From: Aquilaria yunnanensis
Taxonomy: Eukaryota; Streptophyta; Magnoliopsida; Malvales; Thymelaeaceae
NCBI GenBank assembly: GCA_039654915.1
Contig: CM077593.1
Location: forward strand, 39,030,501-39,094,500
Direction: 5' to 3'
Length of the DNA stretch: 64,000 nt
The position numbers and the translations under genes were made by a program. The stretch's first letter is position 1. Each line of letters starts with the position of its first letter. The notes under the pieces are model-generated. The model was given only the letters and a program-made list of their open reading frames with translations, did no database searches and was not told the origin of the DNA. Positions 20,099 to 31,154 of the stretch are shown piece after piece.

Positions 20099-22923
20099 AA
20101 CAATCCATACAGCAATACCTATAATCTGAGATAGAGAAACCATTCTAACTTTTCTTTGAGTTATTAGAGGCTACAACAACTACCTCTTTTTCAATCTAGA
20201 CCACTACAAGAGAGAAGGCCAACTGTAGTAGAATCGATATCACAATGCATTTTGCATTCTGATGCTCGAATTGATGTAATTGAATCACAACTAAGAATAT
20301 GAGAGCAAGTACACAAAATATTGAGACTCAGTTAGGCTAACTCGGAAGATGCTTTCAGAGTGGCTGTAGGGTGCTTTGTTGGCCAATACCGAGCTAAATT
20401 TGAAAAGAGCATATAATGCAACATTTCATCAAAAGGTAGACGGTCATGCAAATTCCAAGGTTTTAGAGCAAAAAGAAGAGCCTTATTGAGTCACCAAGGA
20501 GGATGCCTAGTTGTTGACCTTAAACCAAGCACTTTTTTGAAGCCAACCCAAGCAATAAAATTTTTTGTACCTTTCTTTTCTACTCAGCTCCTAGTTTCTA
20601 CTTTGAACACCTTATTAGGAGTTGATTGTCTTTTATTATCCTTTAGATCCATGCTATGTTCTTTCATGCAAGGGAATAGGGTTATTTGGGAAGGAAACTT
20701 TCATCAAAAGATGGGAGAAAATGCTGTAGTCACTTTCAAGCAAGCATTAAGAAATTCTTAGGTTATAGACCCTAAACATGCCAATGTGTAGGGCCATGTT
20801 GGTCAATGTGGTCTCAAACACTACCATGATAGCATTGAAAAATGAATTTTTCTTAGAAATTTTTAAATTTAGTTCTAGTAGGCCAAACATGGTCTCAAGC
20901 ACGCCCATAGTCACAGCTGTGATCACCAAAAGTTAAAAATTCTAGAGAGGAAACAAGTTTGAAGACATGCCCATGATTTAAAGTGTGTTCATTAAACGTG
21001 GTTCTAGTTATAGCTGTACTTGTAAAAATGTTTAGCCAACTTGGTTAGTATCATGCGTGTGTTGTAACCTTTGGGTTTTAAAAATTTTGGGTTCTAGACA
21101 TCGAACATGACCTATGTCATAGCCATGTAATGAAGCATGTTCGATGAGTTTTAATGAACACAGTCTTGAACACGCCCATGTTCATGACCGTGTGGCAAAA
21201 ATATATAAGGCTGGTCATGTTTTTTGTTAGACCATTTCCCCTCTTCACATTTAACTCTTCCATTCATCTTCATTATGCCCTAAACTTAAACCCTATCTTT
21301 TTTTACATCCTAGGCAAGGTTTGCCACCATTAAACGACCTAGTTAATAAGCCGGATAGTTGACTTTAGTCTCTTTTTCTTCTGTTCCCTCTTTACCAATG
21401 TAACTTTATCTCTCTATCTTTATTTGAATTTTATGAATAACTTCATTCATTTCTTCCAATTGGTAGGAGTTATGTGATGTTTTTAATTAATTTCTTACTC
21501 CCATTGAGGTTGATTTTGAGTCTAAAGTATGATTTTTGAATATGGATGATTTTAGTATGTTGTATTGGAAGTGAAAGCTTGGGATAGAATTATTTATGAA
21601 ATTGGTGAATTATTTATTATGGGTTGATGTTATAGTGCATTTGGATGCTGTTGATTGATTATTGTGCATTTATACTTAGAGTGGAACTATTTGCAATCAT
21701 TATTTGCATTGAATTATGAATGTTATAGGGCTTAGTAGTCTTTCGGTGTGATAGTCAAATTGGTTTCTTGTGCAACAAGAAAGAGCATTGACATTGATTG
21801 AACTGATTTGTTATCATTGGTTTTTATGCACTCAATCATGGTTATTCAAACTGATCACCTTAGTGCCTTGTTTGAATTCTTCAAATTAATTTCTTTTAGA
21901 GCTCCAATTCTTACGAATATGGAAAGATATTATTATTGTATTTGAGATTTTTGTTACGCTAAGGGATATTTTTTACCACTTCTAGGAGGACAAAAGTGCC
22001 AATCGAAGCTTCCTACTTATACCAAGAGGTTAACTAAGAGGCTAAAAAATACATCCAACTTATTGTTTGACCTCAACATGGATTAGTAGATTCAAAGGCT
22101 TAAGAGGCTTGTAGAGAAGCCTCTGGCTGCTAGTGGGACCATCGACTGGGACACCCTCAACCAGTTGAAGATGATCAGAGAAGTTTGAGATCTTGTAGAC
22201 TTTGATGGTTGGTTCCAGGAGTAGGGGGATGAAATTGAATGAGCGAGAGAGGAGCCACCACCATTATAGCATTGATTGTTAATGCTATAAGCTAGCATAA
22301 GGGAGGTATTGTTGAGGGGGTTACTATTGAGGGATTTGTTACTGTTAAGGAGGAAAAAGTTAAGGAGAGAGTCAAGGAGGAGAAAGCACATATTGCAAAG
22401 GATGAGGAGGAGAATGTTGAGACAGCTGTAGGAGTATCTACTGTTGACCCTATGAGTGCGAAGCATGCTATCGAGGTTGAGACTACTGAGGGTCCCTAGC
22501 CACAGAAACATATGATGACCACTTTGAGTATTGTGGCCGATCCTCTTGTTACTGAATCCTTTCCAACGAGAGATAGCTAATGCATTTTAACACATTCATT
22601 CTCTTTTTTCTTTATATGTTTATGCTTTATGGTTATTATATACTTTATTGTCTTAGCCTATTTTGGATATTGTCATTGGAGCATCGATTGCTCCTGATTC
22701 TAGTTACTTTTATATTTATATTCTAATAGTTATATTTCTAGCCTTTATTGTTATTTTTTCACTTCTGAACTCGAGGCTCAAACAATTCTTGTGGACCTCT
22801 TGGAATGATGAACTTATGCAATAAGAAACTGAATCTTTTAAAGTGGTATTAGTTTCTAATGTCCCTTTATTTTTTACTTTGTGTTTTCTTTGTTTGTACA
22901 TTCAGGGTTATGTACATTTTAAG
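20099..22923 (+). other. Non-coding remainder of the Athila-like element, left of X2
   Basis: AT-rich sequence without recognisable protease, RT or integrase. From about 20770 to 21230 phrases such as cacgcccatg and gaccgtgt recur, resembling decayed ACACGGGCGTGT-type text common in Athila untranslated regions. Short frames (for example 20486-20761 plus, 22092-22511 minus) have no recognisable product. An env-like frame, which Athila elements can carry, may once have been at about 21300-22560, but I cannot confirm it. Confidence 0.5.
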
Positions 22924-25900
22924 TGTAGGTAAGTGGGTAGCTAAGGTGTAAGGCTCATTCCTCGGTGCTTGGCCTAGGCCAAGAAAACAAAAGAAATACA
23001 AAGGAAATTCCATGAAAACATGAGGGACTTGTTTGAGCATGTGAATAATAGTGTATGTGTTAATTTGAGAACTTTCGGGTTCCAAATGCGCAAAGAAAAA
23101 TGGCCATGAAGCTTATGGTGAGAAAATAAACATGACGGACTTAAATGAAATTATGAGAAGTCATGGGACTGCAAACCAAAGAAGTCTGAGGTTTAATGTG
23201 CACATGAAAAATGACTAGATTGAACATGGCGAGAAATAAAGTTAGAGGACCATTTTGAACTTTCTATCGAGTACAATTAGTGAAACAATTAGGCAATTAA
23301 GGGCTAATGATGCCATGCAAAATAATGCAAGGAAGAATGGGGCATTGAAGCCAATTAATCGGGCAAGTGGCAACAACCGAATGTGTATGTGCCCATTAAG
23401 CCATTAAGCCATTATTTTTGGTCAAAACTTCCTTGGAGTGGTTGACCGAGTTTGGCTTGTGTTCTTGTTGTCTTGGAGGAGCTCTTGAAGTGTGCTGCCG
23501 GTTTCATGCTAGCTTAGAGAGGAAAAGCAAGCTTGAAGGCAAAATCAAGCTTGGCTTCCTTGATTTCGGCATAAGGTGACTTCATCCTTTCTTTTTTCAA
23601 GCTTAGGCTTGGATGTTCATGAGCAACCGAGACATACCTTATTGTTCTTGGAAGGTTGCTGTCATGTTCTTGTTGGTTTTGAAAGAAAGTGAAAGCTTGA
23701 AGGCGTAATCAAGCTTGGGTTCAAAGGAAGTGAAGGAAGGATTGGAGTTCACCCTCTGTCTTGAAGAGTTCAAGCAAAACCGAGACCATTCAAGCTCAAA
23801 ATTAAGGTAAGGTGCATGTTCTACTTGAATGCTTGGTAGAATTTCTATGATCAAGTAGCTAGAGCTACTAAGTGATGGTTACATAATGCTAGATGACCTT
23901 AGTACGCTTAATGGGCATATTGTGGAGATTTGGCATTATATGGTTTGATTAGCTAATCAATTAAAGGCAAGTGTTAGAATTCATAGTGAGAATGGCCAGC
24001 TTACTATGTAATTCGGAGCTCTGGTGGAATGGGTGGTGCAAATGAAGAGGAGAAGTGAAATTATAAGCCTATGAACACTTGCTAGCCTTTGGCCGAGAAA
24101 GACTTGTGGTTGTGTGTGTTAGTTGCTTGCTTGTTTGGTTGTTTATGTGTGCTAACCCACTTTATGTTTAGAGTCATATGTTGTTTCGGCCATCATGTGC
24201 ATATATTGTTTCTTGGTGCTTTAGTGTTTTTTTTTGCAAGAAATTCAATGGAGCTAAGGAGGTTAAGTCTCGGGCCTAACTACATTGACTCATAATGACT
24301 TGTATACACATAAATCCTACTGAGTAATTGTACTCACTACCCATACATTTGTGTTTCAGGAAAGGACATTTAGCTTGAGCAATTGTGGTTGTGTGGGTTT
24401 TGCTTGTGTGCTAGTGTACCTTGGAGTTCAAGGTAAGTGCCAATGATTGCTTGGCTTATGGTTATGGTTATATGATGGGTTTCGGGAGCCATACAGCGCA
24501 GCGGAATTTAATCTAAACCCTCCAGGATCCAAGTGAAACGGGATAAACCGGGTGTTTGAAAAATTTCATACCTAATTTTTGGTTGAGATCTCTCACTCAA
24601 CTGTAGAGTTGAACCACAAAACCTGAACAGTTGAGGTGTTCAGGCTCTCTAGGGTATCCACACGAGCCTCTCGAGATCACCACGCTTCCACCATGTCCCG
24701 GTAGATGCGTTTCTTGCGCTCACAGTGCTAGCTTGCGTCCTCCACGGAATTGTAAGAGAAGAGTGCAGCTGTCCTTTTGGGAGGCTAGGGCAAGGAGACC
24801 TGCGAATTTCTCACTAGAAGTTGTATTTATAGTGAGACTCAACTTCCAGGCCTAATGGGTTTCAAAGCCCTAATCCAATTGGGATTTAATTTCAGGCTTA
24901 ATAATGGCTCAACTTTTGGGCCCATTATTAATACAAAATTAAAGTGAAACCATAACCCAAATAATTAGCCCATGCACTCTAATGATCCAAATAGCTCTAT
25001 ATGTGCGACCCAATAGGCTCTTACAACGTTGGCAGTGATCATAAATCACATTTATGATCATAAGCAATGAGCAGTGTCTAGCAACACATCATTGCTACCC
25101 AAGTGACAAGATTGTTGATGATTCGACTAAACCTTTATGATCATCACCGATATATGCCATTGTTCCTTTGTCCAAGATATCAATACTAAGCACAAGACAT
25201 GGAATGTGTCACTCTCGTATAGCCCAATCTTTGGTTTCTTGATTACCGAGTAGACCAACTTAAACTGATGACATTGATATCATATATCAACTCATCCGAG
25301 CATGGCCATGCATTTTTCTAAGTCTTACTCTATCAAGGGGCCCGAAGATATCACTCCCGTTACATAGGAGGGACAAATCCCATCTTGATCATACAAATCC
25401 CTCCGCATGATATGTGACATACCCAATGACCTCCTTCAAGTTCACTCAGTTACGAGCAACAAAGGAAAGTATCAAAGTATGTGACTCACATGTAGGGAAC
25501 CTTAATGATCTTAGGTCGAAGGACTACATATACCATGATCACTATGGGAATTACTTATGACACTCATATAACGATCCATGTAGTGTTCTCATGGTGGGTC
25601 AGTCCAGTACACAAGTTCTCCAACTTGTACCCATATGTAGACTACATATCTCATATTAGTCTCCACATATCTAGTCGTTATGTATTATTGCAACCCGCTC
25701 CACAATAATACTAGACCAGGGACATTTAAGAATATCATTATTCTAGGGTTACAATTATGTTTGTTAAGACGCAGAAACAAAACAACAAACATAATTGCTG
25801 GATTAATGCCTTAATAAAATATCATGACTTAATGTGCAAAAAATACAATCATCTCATGATTCGCTTTTGGGCACAACACTAACATTATATACTTACAAGT

Positions 25901-26779
25901 CTTGTGTAGTGAGCTTTCGGCTGAAACTTATTCTCTAAGTTTTGCAGGCTTGAGTAGTTGTGGGACTGTCTAGGCGTGCAGCTATAGATGTTTGGACCAT
26001 TGCTCTGATATTGGTTTTTACCTTCATGACTATGAACAAGGCTATAGGCATTGTTTTGCTGTGTGTGCTCCTTTATGGCACACTCAAGGTGCTCTTTGGA
26101 GAGTAGGTCCCTTGGGTAGTAAGCATGACTTGGTGGGCTTGGTTATAGGTCAGTATTGGCATGTGGCCAGGTTAGATGTGCCCTTTTAGACTACTCTTTT
26201 GTTGTACATATATGTGGTCTCAGGTGCCCTTGGTTTTGTTGTACAAGGAGCACTTTGTTTACCAAGTTATGCTTGGTTGTTGATGGTTCATGGTATGTAT
26301 ATGTTGGATCTTTCTGAGCCAAGCTATGGCATGTATATATATGATTGATGAATGTGTTTGGTTGGAAAACCTCTTGTGTACTAGTTTGGCCGAATGCTCA
26401 TATGCGTATGAAAGTTGGTTTTCAAACCTTAATGACTTATGTGGGCTTCTTTGTTGCCATGCATGGTAGTACACTTGAAAAAGTCACACATCCTAGGCAC
26501 TTATTTACATGAGTGTAAGCCTTGCTTGTATTGCAAGTTAGTGGTAGTGGGCCTTGCTTCTATTGCAAGTAACTGTTTTAATTCTTTTAAAAGACTCCTG
26601 GCCTACCTCCCAGGCCCATTAACTTAAGAAAATAAGACTTAAAGCCCAATAACAAAGGTTGGCCAAATTGAAAAGTCTGGTAATAACATTTGCAAAACTT
26701 ATTAGTTTGGAAACTTTTGAGCAACAGTGGGTGAGTGTTATAGAGTGTGCATGTGCCGGGGCCTGTGTGGGGTGTGACA
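22924..26779. mobile_element. Solo LTR of family X (X2), itself interrupted
   Basis: Starts tgtaggtaag and ends gtgtgaca. Flanks are ttaag (22919-22923) and ttagg (26780-26784), a target duplication with one mismatch. Without the nested 1.4-kb insertion it is about 2.44 kb, close to X3 (2.56 kb). It interrupts the Athila-like element. No internal genes are present. Confidence 0.75.
24473..25884 (-). mobile_element. Solo LTR inside X2, unrelated family
   Basis: A 1412-bp unit starts tgatgggttt and ends acactaaca, with the 5-bp duplication ttata at 24468-24472 and 25885-25889. On the minus strand it begins TGTTAGTGTTGTGCCC, so minus orientation is likely. It is G+C-richer than its surroundings. 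I suspect a Ty1/copia LTR, but no coding part is present to prove it. Confidence 0.8.
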
Positions 26780-27786
26780 TTAGGACCTAAGTTTTCCATT
26801 ATTTTTAATGAATTTTTGAATCTTTGTGAATTTCTAAAAATTTTTGAATTTTTGAGCTAAACCTTTTTTTCAATCATATTATTGAGCATGAGTTCATTGA
26901 GGGAGAGTGATAGTTAATTTATTGCCTTGGTTTCTTAACTTGAGTGTCAAGTGAGTCATTTTTTAGATCTTTCATTTATGTGCTTAATTATTTTGAAAAT
27001 ATGTTTGTAATTCTCTATTAAGCTAGTAGAAGATGGTCTTGAAGCTATTTTTGCATTAAGTTCTTGTGTTCAGTACAATGTTCAAAACGTTCGAAAGTAT
27101 GAGTTTTTATGTTTGGAACGGCGGTAATATTGGTTGATGGAAATATGGTTAGTTGTTGAATAATAAAGAATAATTGATATGTAATAAGTTTATACTTCAC
27201 TGTTTCTTAGTATTAAAGTAGGTTAGGGTTTTCTCTTGAGGCAAGAGTCGATCACAACTAAAAAAAATGCTAGCTAAAGGCATGAGTATGATCAAAGATC
27301 ACCTTCAATTGTGATGAGAAATATCTGGGCTATAAATAGTGCTCCTATAATGCACGCTTGCTGCAAAGTTTAGCAACATATGAAGAGAAATGCTTGAAAA
27401 AGAAGAAAAGTGAATGAAAGTTCAATGAGTTGCCTATCCCCATTGTTTTGTGATCTGAATGATTGTGCATATTGAGCTCCAATTTGGTATTGTTTATTCT
27501 CTATACTTTGCATGAAAATTTGATATTTCCCCTAAGCTACAAGATATATGGGTTACTAGCTTAAGAATGAATTGTTACCATTAACTTCCTTTTTTTTTTA
27601 GAATGGTTAGATTGAAAGTGTTACAAGCTTGGTACTCTTGTTAATTTCTCAAGACTCTTAAAGTCTCAATCTTGTCTTCTATCTTCCTATGCTCAAGACT
27701 ATGATCTTTTCTTATTTCTTTTTTCAAAATTTGATTTTATGGTTTGCTTGAGGGTAAGCCAAAGTTTGAGTTTGGGGGAAAAAATA
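26780..27786 (+). other. Athila-like 3' untranslated part and polypurine tract
   Basis: AT-rich DNA that continues the Athila-like element after X2. The sequence just before the 3' LTR, gtttgagtttgggggaaaa at 27766-27784, is a purine-rich tract like the Athila polypurine tract. No gene is seen. Confidence 0.6.
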
Positions 27787-29133
27787 TGATATGCTCTTCA
27801 TTATACATCTTTTATAGATACTTTTCCTTGATAATTACTTGTGTTTTGATATGTTTTGTGTAGGAATTGATGCTTAATTGTTTTGTATTTTGTTTTTAGG
27901 TATTATTTCAGCTTTTTTATGGTTAAGAAGGACTTTGCATGAGTTTTGGAACTGAATTGCAAATTTTTGCATACATTGGGGTAAACACGGATTCAAACAC
28001 ACCCGTGTTCTTTGTCTAGTCCGTGTCATCAAATGTTCACAGTTTTTACATTCCAGAGGCAAGAAATGACCTTAAGCATGGCTACATCTATGGCTGTGCT
28101 AGTTCACGGTTAGGGTTTTCCATGTTATTTTTGTTGAATCAATAAAGAACAGACAAAGGGAGGTGATAATGCACAAAAATAGAGTTTAGGTTTGATAGTA
28201 GAAGGCTGCCAGAGCTAGTTTAGATTATCAACACCAATTAGTTTGTGCCAGAAGAAGTATTTCTTGGAAAAGAAGAATTTCAGAGACGGAGTCTTCTATT
28301 CTTAGTTTTCATTTGTTTCTATTGTGTTTATTAAATCAGCATAATGCGCCAATTTATCTATTCATGCTTAGAGTAAATGAACCCTTGGATGATATTGTTG
28401 TTATGATTACTATTGGCTTATTATAATTGTGGTTTTCTTGTGATCTATTCAATGTTCTTTGATGCATTGATTAATAGTAGTGAGCTTGTTAATTAAATGT
28501 TAGATGATGAACACATGCAAGCAGTATTTGGCATGTTTTTTATGGATCAGCTTTGGGTAGAAGGGATATTTTCATAGTCAGGACTAAGAGATCGACATAA
28601 TATTTGTAGACTAGCGTGAAACCTAGTTGTTGGGTCATAGAACTAATATTGAATTTTTAGGAAGCGCGATAAGACTAAACACCCTATCAGTAACTTAAGA
28701 ATAAAGGTTAGTAATCGAGAGTAATAAGGAGCTAAATCTTGTTGAACCAAAGTAAGAGTGAAGTAATTGATTTCTATGGGGGATTCATATCTAAGCATGA
28801 CATATCTTGATTGTTGATTGTTTGTCTTGCTTTTTGTTGCCAATAGTTATTTAATTACTTGTTTTACTGCATTAGTTAGTTTGGTTTAATTCTTAGTTAG
28901 TTGGCTAGCTAAACAATCCTCTAAATTTTTTGTTACATAATAGAGAAAGGTTGAGTATGGTAGACAACACCATTTCGTGGAAAAAATAATATTGATACTT
29001 GCCACTGCTATACTTGAATAATAGTTGTGCTTGTATATGAGTTCACATATATAAGTATAGAGAGATTTGACACATCTACATTAAGAAATGAATTAGTCTA
29101 GTGGGAAGAGTTTTGTGAACTATGAACACATCA
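27787..29133 (+). repeat. 3' LTR of the Athila-like element
   Basis: 1347 bp, starting tgatatgctc and ending gaacacatca. Its last 1.17 kb align with 17706-18887. The divergence is far higher than between the LTRs of A or B, so this is an old insertion. It sits inside a gypsy RT remnant whose other half is not in the window. Confidence 0.75.
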
Positions 29134-29490
29134 CACATGCACCATGTTCCATCTTCCTTTGGCACCAAAGGCATAGATACAACACATGGACTCATGCTCT
29201 TTCCCACATATTTAACAATAATTCCTCCACTTGTCTTTGAATTCCCTTAGTCTTCTTAAGATTAGACCTATATGTAAGGTTATTTGGAATAAGCGCTCTA
29301 TGGACTAATTGAGTTTGATGCTCTATTCCTTGAATTGAAGGTAGACCGCTTGGTTCTTTAGTAAAAACATCTCCAAACTCCCATAATAAAGATAAAACAT
29401 CACTTGGAATAGAGTTATAACTTGATTCTTTAATGCCTTCCTCATTCTTTTCTTCTATTATCCATCTTTTCCTTATTTTTTTTGACACTA
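29134..29490 (-). pseudogene. Gypsy reverse transcriptase fragment
   Basis: The minus strand encodes SDVLSLLWEFGDVF, SGLPSIQGIEHQ and NNLTYRSNLKKTKGIQRQVE, followed in another frame by SMSPCVVSMPLVPKEDG. This is the N-terminal part of a plant Ty3/gypsy RT (…ILLxEFxDVF… YRSNPxETKELQRQVxELL …SPCAVPVLLVPKKDG). It has a frameshift or stop near 29191 and ends at the Athila 3' LTR. Confidence 0.8.
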
Positions 29491-29739
29491 GATAACATAA
29501 AAAGCAAGGGAATCAAACAATAAAATGGTAAAGATATAAATTGAACTACTTTTGAATAAGGTTGAATAAAAACTAAAAATATGTAAACATAAATGATTGT
29601 AAAAAAACCTGAAAAGCACAAAATAGAAGGTTTAGAATGAATTCTAAATTGAAAACAAATGAAAACAACATAAATCAAATGAAAATAAAATAGAAAGAAT
29701 AAATTTACAGGACTTGATATGTCTTTAGATGAACTTGTT

Positions 29740-29751
29740 GCTCTAATACCA
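29740..29751 (-). other. Methionine-tRNA primer site of a minus-strand gypsy element
   Basis: The minus strand reads TGGTATTAGAGC, one C-to-T change from TGGTATCAGAGC, the usual plant initiator-Met primer site. It lies 250 bp upstream of the RT fragment on the same strand, so gag and protease must have been deleted between them. An LTR should lie just to its right. Confidence 0.7.
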
Positions 29752-30319
29752 TTTAAAGTGAAACCCTACTGGTACAAAGGCCAAGAAACACACCACAAGA
29801 TCCTTCAAGCACTAAGAACAATCTCCAAGGGATTGGATAAAAACCCCACACATAACCAAATTGTTATTAAAAATGACAAGCATATAAAAGAAAAGAAAAA
29901 AGATGAAAACCACTTGTGTGCCAAATTAATTTCACAAAGAACTAAAGGAAATGCTTAATAACAATTGTTATAATTTTGTGATCTTGCATGAAACAATACA
30001 AGGCTATATTTTTAATAATGTCACCAAGCCAAAAAAAATAAAAGTACTAAGTAAAAAAGAAAAATAAGTCCTACCTAGCAAGAAGTCCAAAATGGTTTAG
30101 AAAACACAACTAATACATGCATTTGACCCCTTTGCATCTCCTGCACATGTTTTAGCCCTAAACAATTTAAAAACATGTACAATTATCCATTTAACACATG
30201 AAAATGTTGGAAATCATATAAATTAAAGGAAAGACCCTATTCTAGGATGTTGGGACTCTTAGTGTGCCCTTAGAGCTTCTGGGGTGTATAGTGCGCACCA
30301 GTGCATTCACCTTGGTGTG
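29752..30319 (-). other. Probable LTR remnant next to the Met primer site
   Basis: A-rich sequence that should be the 5' LTR end of the minus-strand gypsy element, judged only by its place beside the primer site. It is split by element B; 41487 onward continues it. No gene is seen. Confidence 0.4.
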
Positions 30320-30843
30320 TGATAGCCAAAGGCTGTCGCCTCAATCTGGCCGAATACCCTGCCACAACAACGGCCAGAAGAACTGGCGCTTCCCGGGAAT
30401 AGGTGGAATCATGCACCTCGGGAGATAGCCTGAGAGCTCCGAGCCTCGGCACGCCAGTAAAACTTGAGGACTCCATTCGCCCCCCAAGGTTGTGAACAAC
30501 GCGCCTTCGGAAAAGTGGCACCAGACATTGCTGCCCGAATATGATATCCCCGAAGGCGGAACCCCCTGGAACTGGGAACCCCCGAACTGAGGGTAGGCTT
30601 CCCGAAGAGGCTCTGTCCGAACTAGAGGACGACCTCGCCCAGGGACCCCGGGAGTACGGCAGGCGCATTTATGGAAGCATTTAAGGAAGCCTCTGACACG
30701 TCCCACCACAGACGTAAAAAGTCGCCCTGACGCGCAGACGCCATCAGAATCATATCATGGCCCGTCTCAGCACAAGGCTCGAGGCCATCTAGTTACCAAC
30801 TATCTGTCCCCTACGCCCAGACGTTCAGGAGCATCCGACCGCA

Positions 30844-30884
30844 CACGTGTCATGATCTGAACGGGCTAGGTATTCCTATATATA
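30844..30884 (+). promoter_or_regulatory. LTR promoter: G-box and TATA box of element B
   Basis: CACGTG at 30844-30849 and TATATATA at 30877-30884, the same arrangement and spacing as in element A. Transcription of the genomic RNA is inferred to begin about 30 bp downstream. Confidence 0.7.
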
Positions 30885-31037
30885 CAGGAAATAAATACAT
30901 GACAGGAGGTTGGCAGGCCGGAGATACAGCTCCCATACTCTGAGAAAAGACCAGGCGAGACTTTTCTGCCTTTCTCTTTGAGCTAGTGACTTTCTCCTTC
31001 TTCCGGCCACCACTGACTTGGGCGTCGGAGGCTCCCC

Positions 31038-31058
31038 CCCCGGAAAAACACTCCGGGG
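31038..31058 (+). promoter_or_regulatory. Leader hairpin of element B
   Basis: CCCCGGA / TCCGGGG stem with a 7-nt loop, identical to the one in A. Outer GGAGG/CCTCC arms are also present. Confidence 0.65.
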
Positions 31059-31154
31059 GCCTCCTAACCCTGTTTCCCAGTTTTCCAGGTACTCTCCTAG
31101 AGGCGATCCACCTTCCAGGCGTTCTTCCTCCTAGAAGTCTCCTCAACAGTCATC

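Larger units (their letters stand above)
17706..29133 (+). mobile_element. Old Athila-like Ty3/gypsy element, interrupted and pol-less
   Basis: Bounded by related LTR ends (…gaacacatca) at 18887 and 29133. A decayed Asp-tRNA-type primer site follows the 5' LTR, then a gag remnant with several stops, a long AT-rich non-coding part, a polypurine stretch and the 3' LTR. Subtracting the X2 insertion leaves about 5.0 kb of internal DNA, too short for a full gag-pol plus 3' region, and no RT or integrase is seen. Its first 150-170 bp of LTR are missing at the Y1 junction and may lie left of the window. Confidence 0.7.

Noticed and set aside
20486..20761. 91-aa frame in the Athila-like element as an accessory gene
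   Set aside because: No recognisable motif, and flanked by decayed sequence with many stops.
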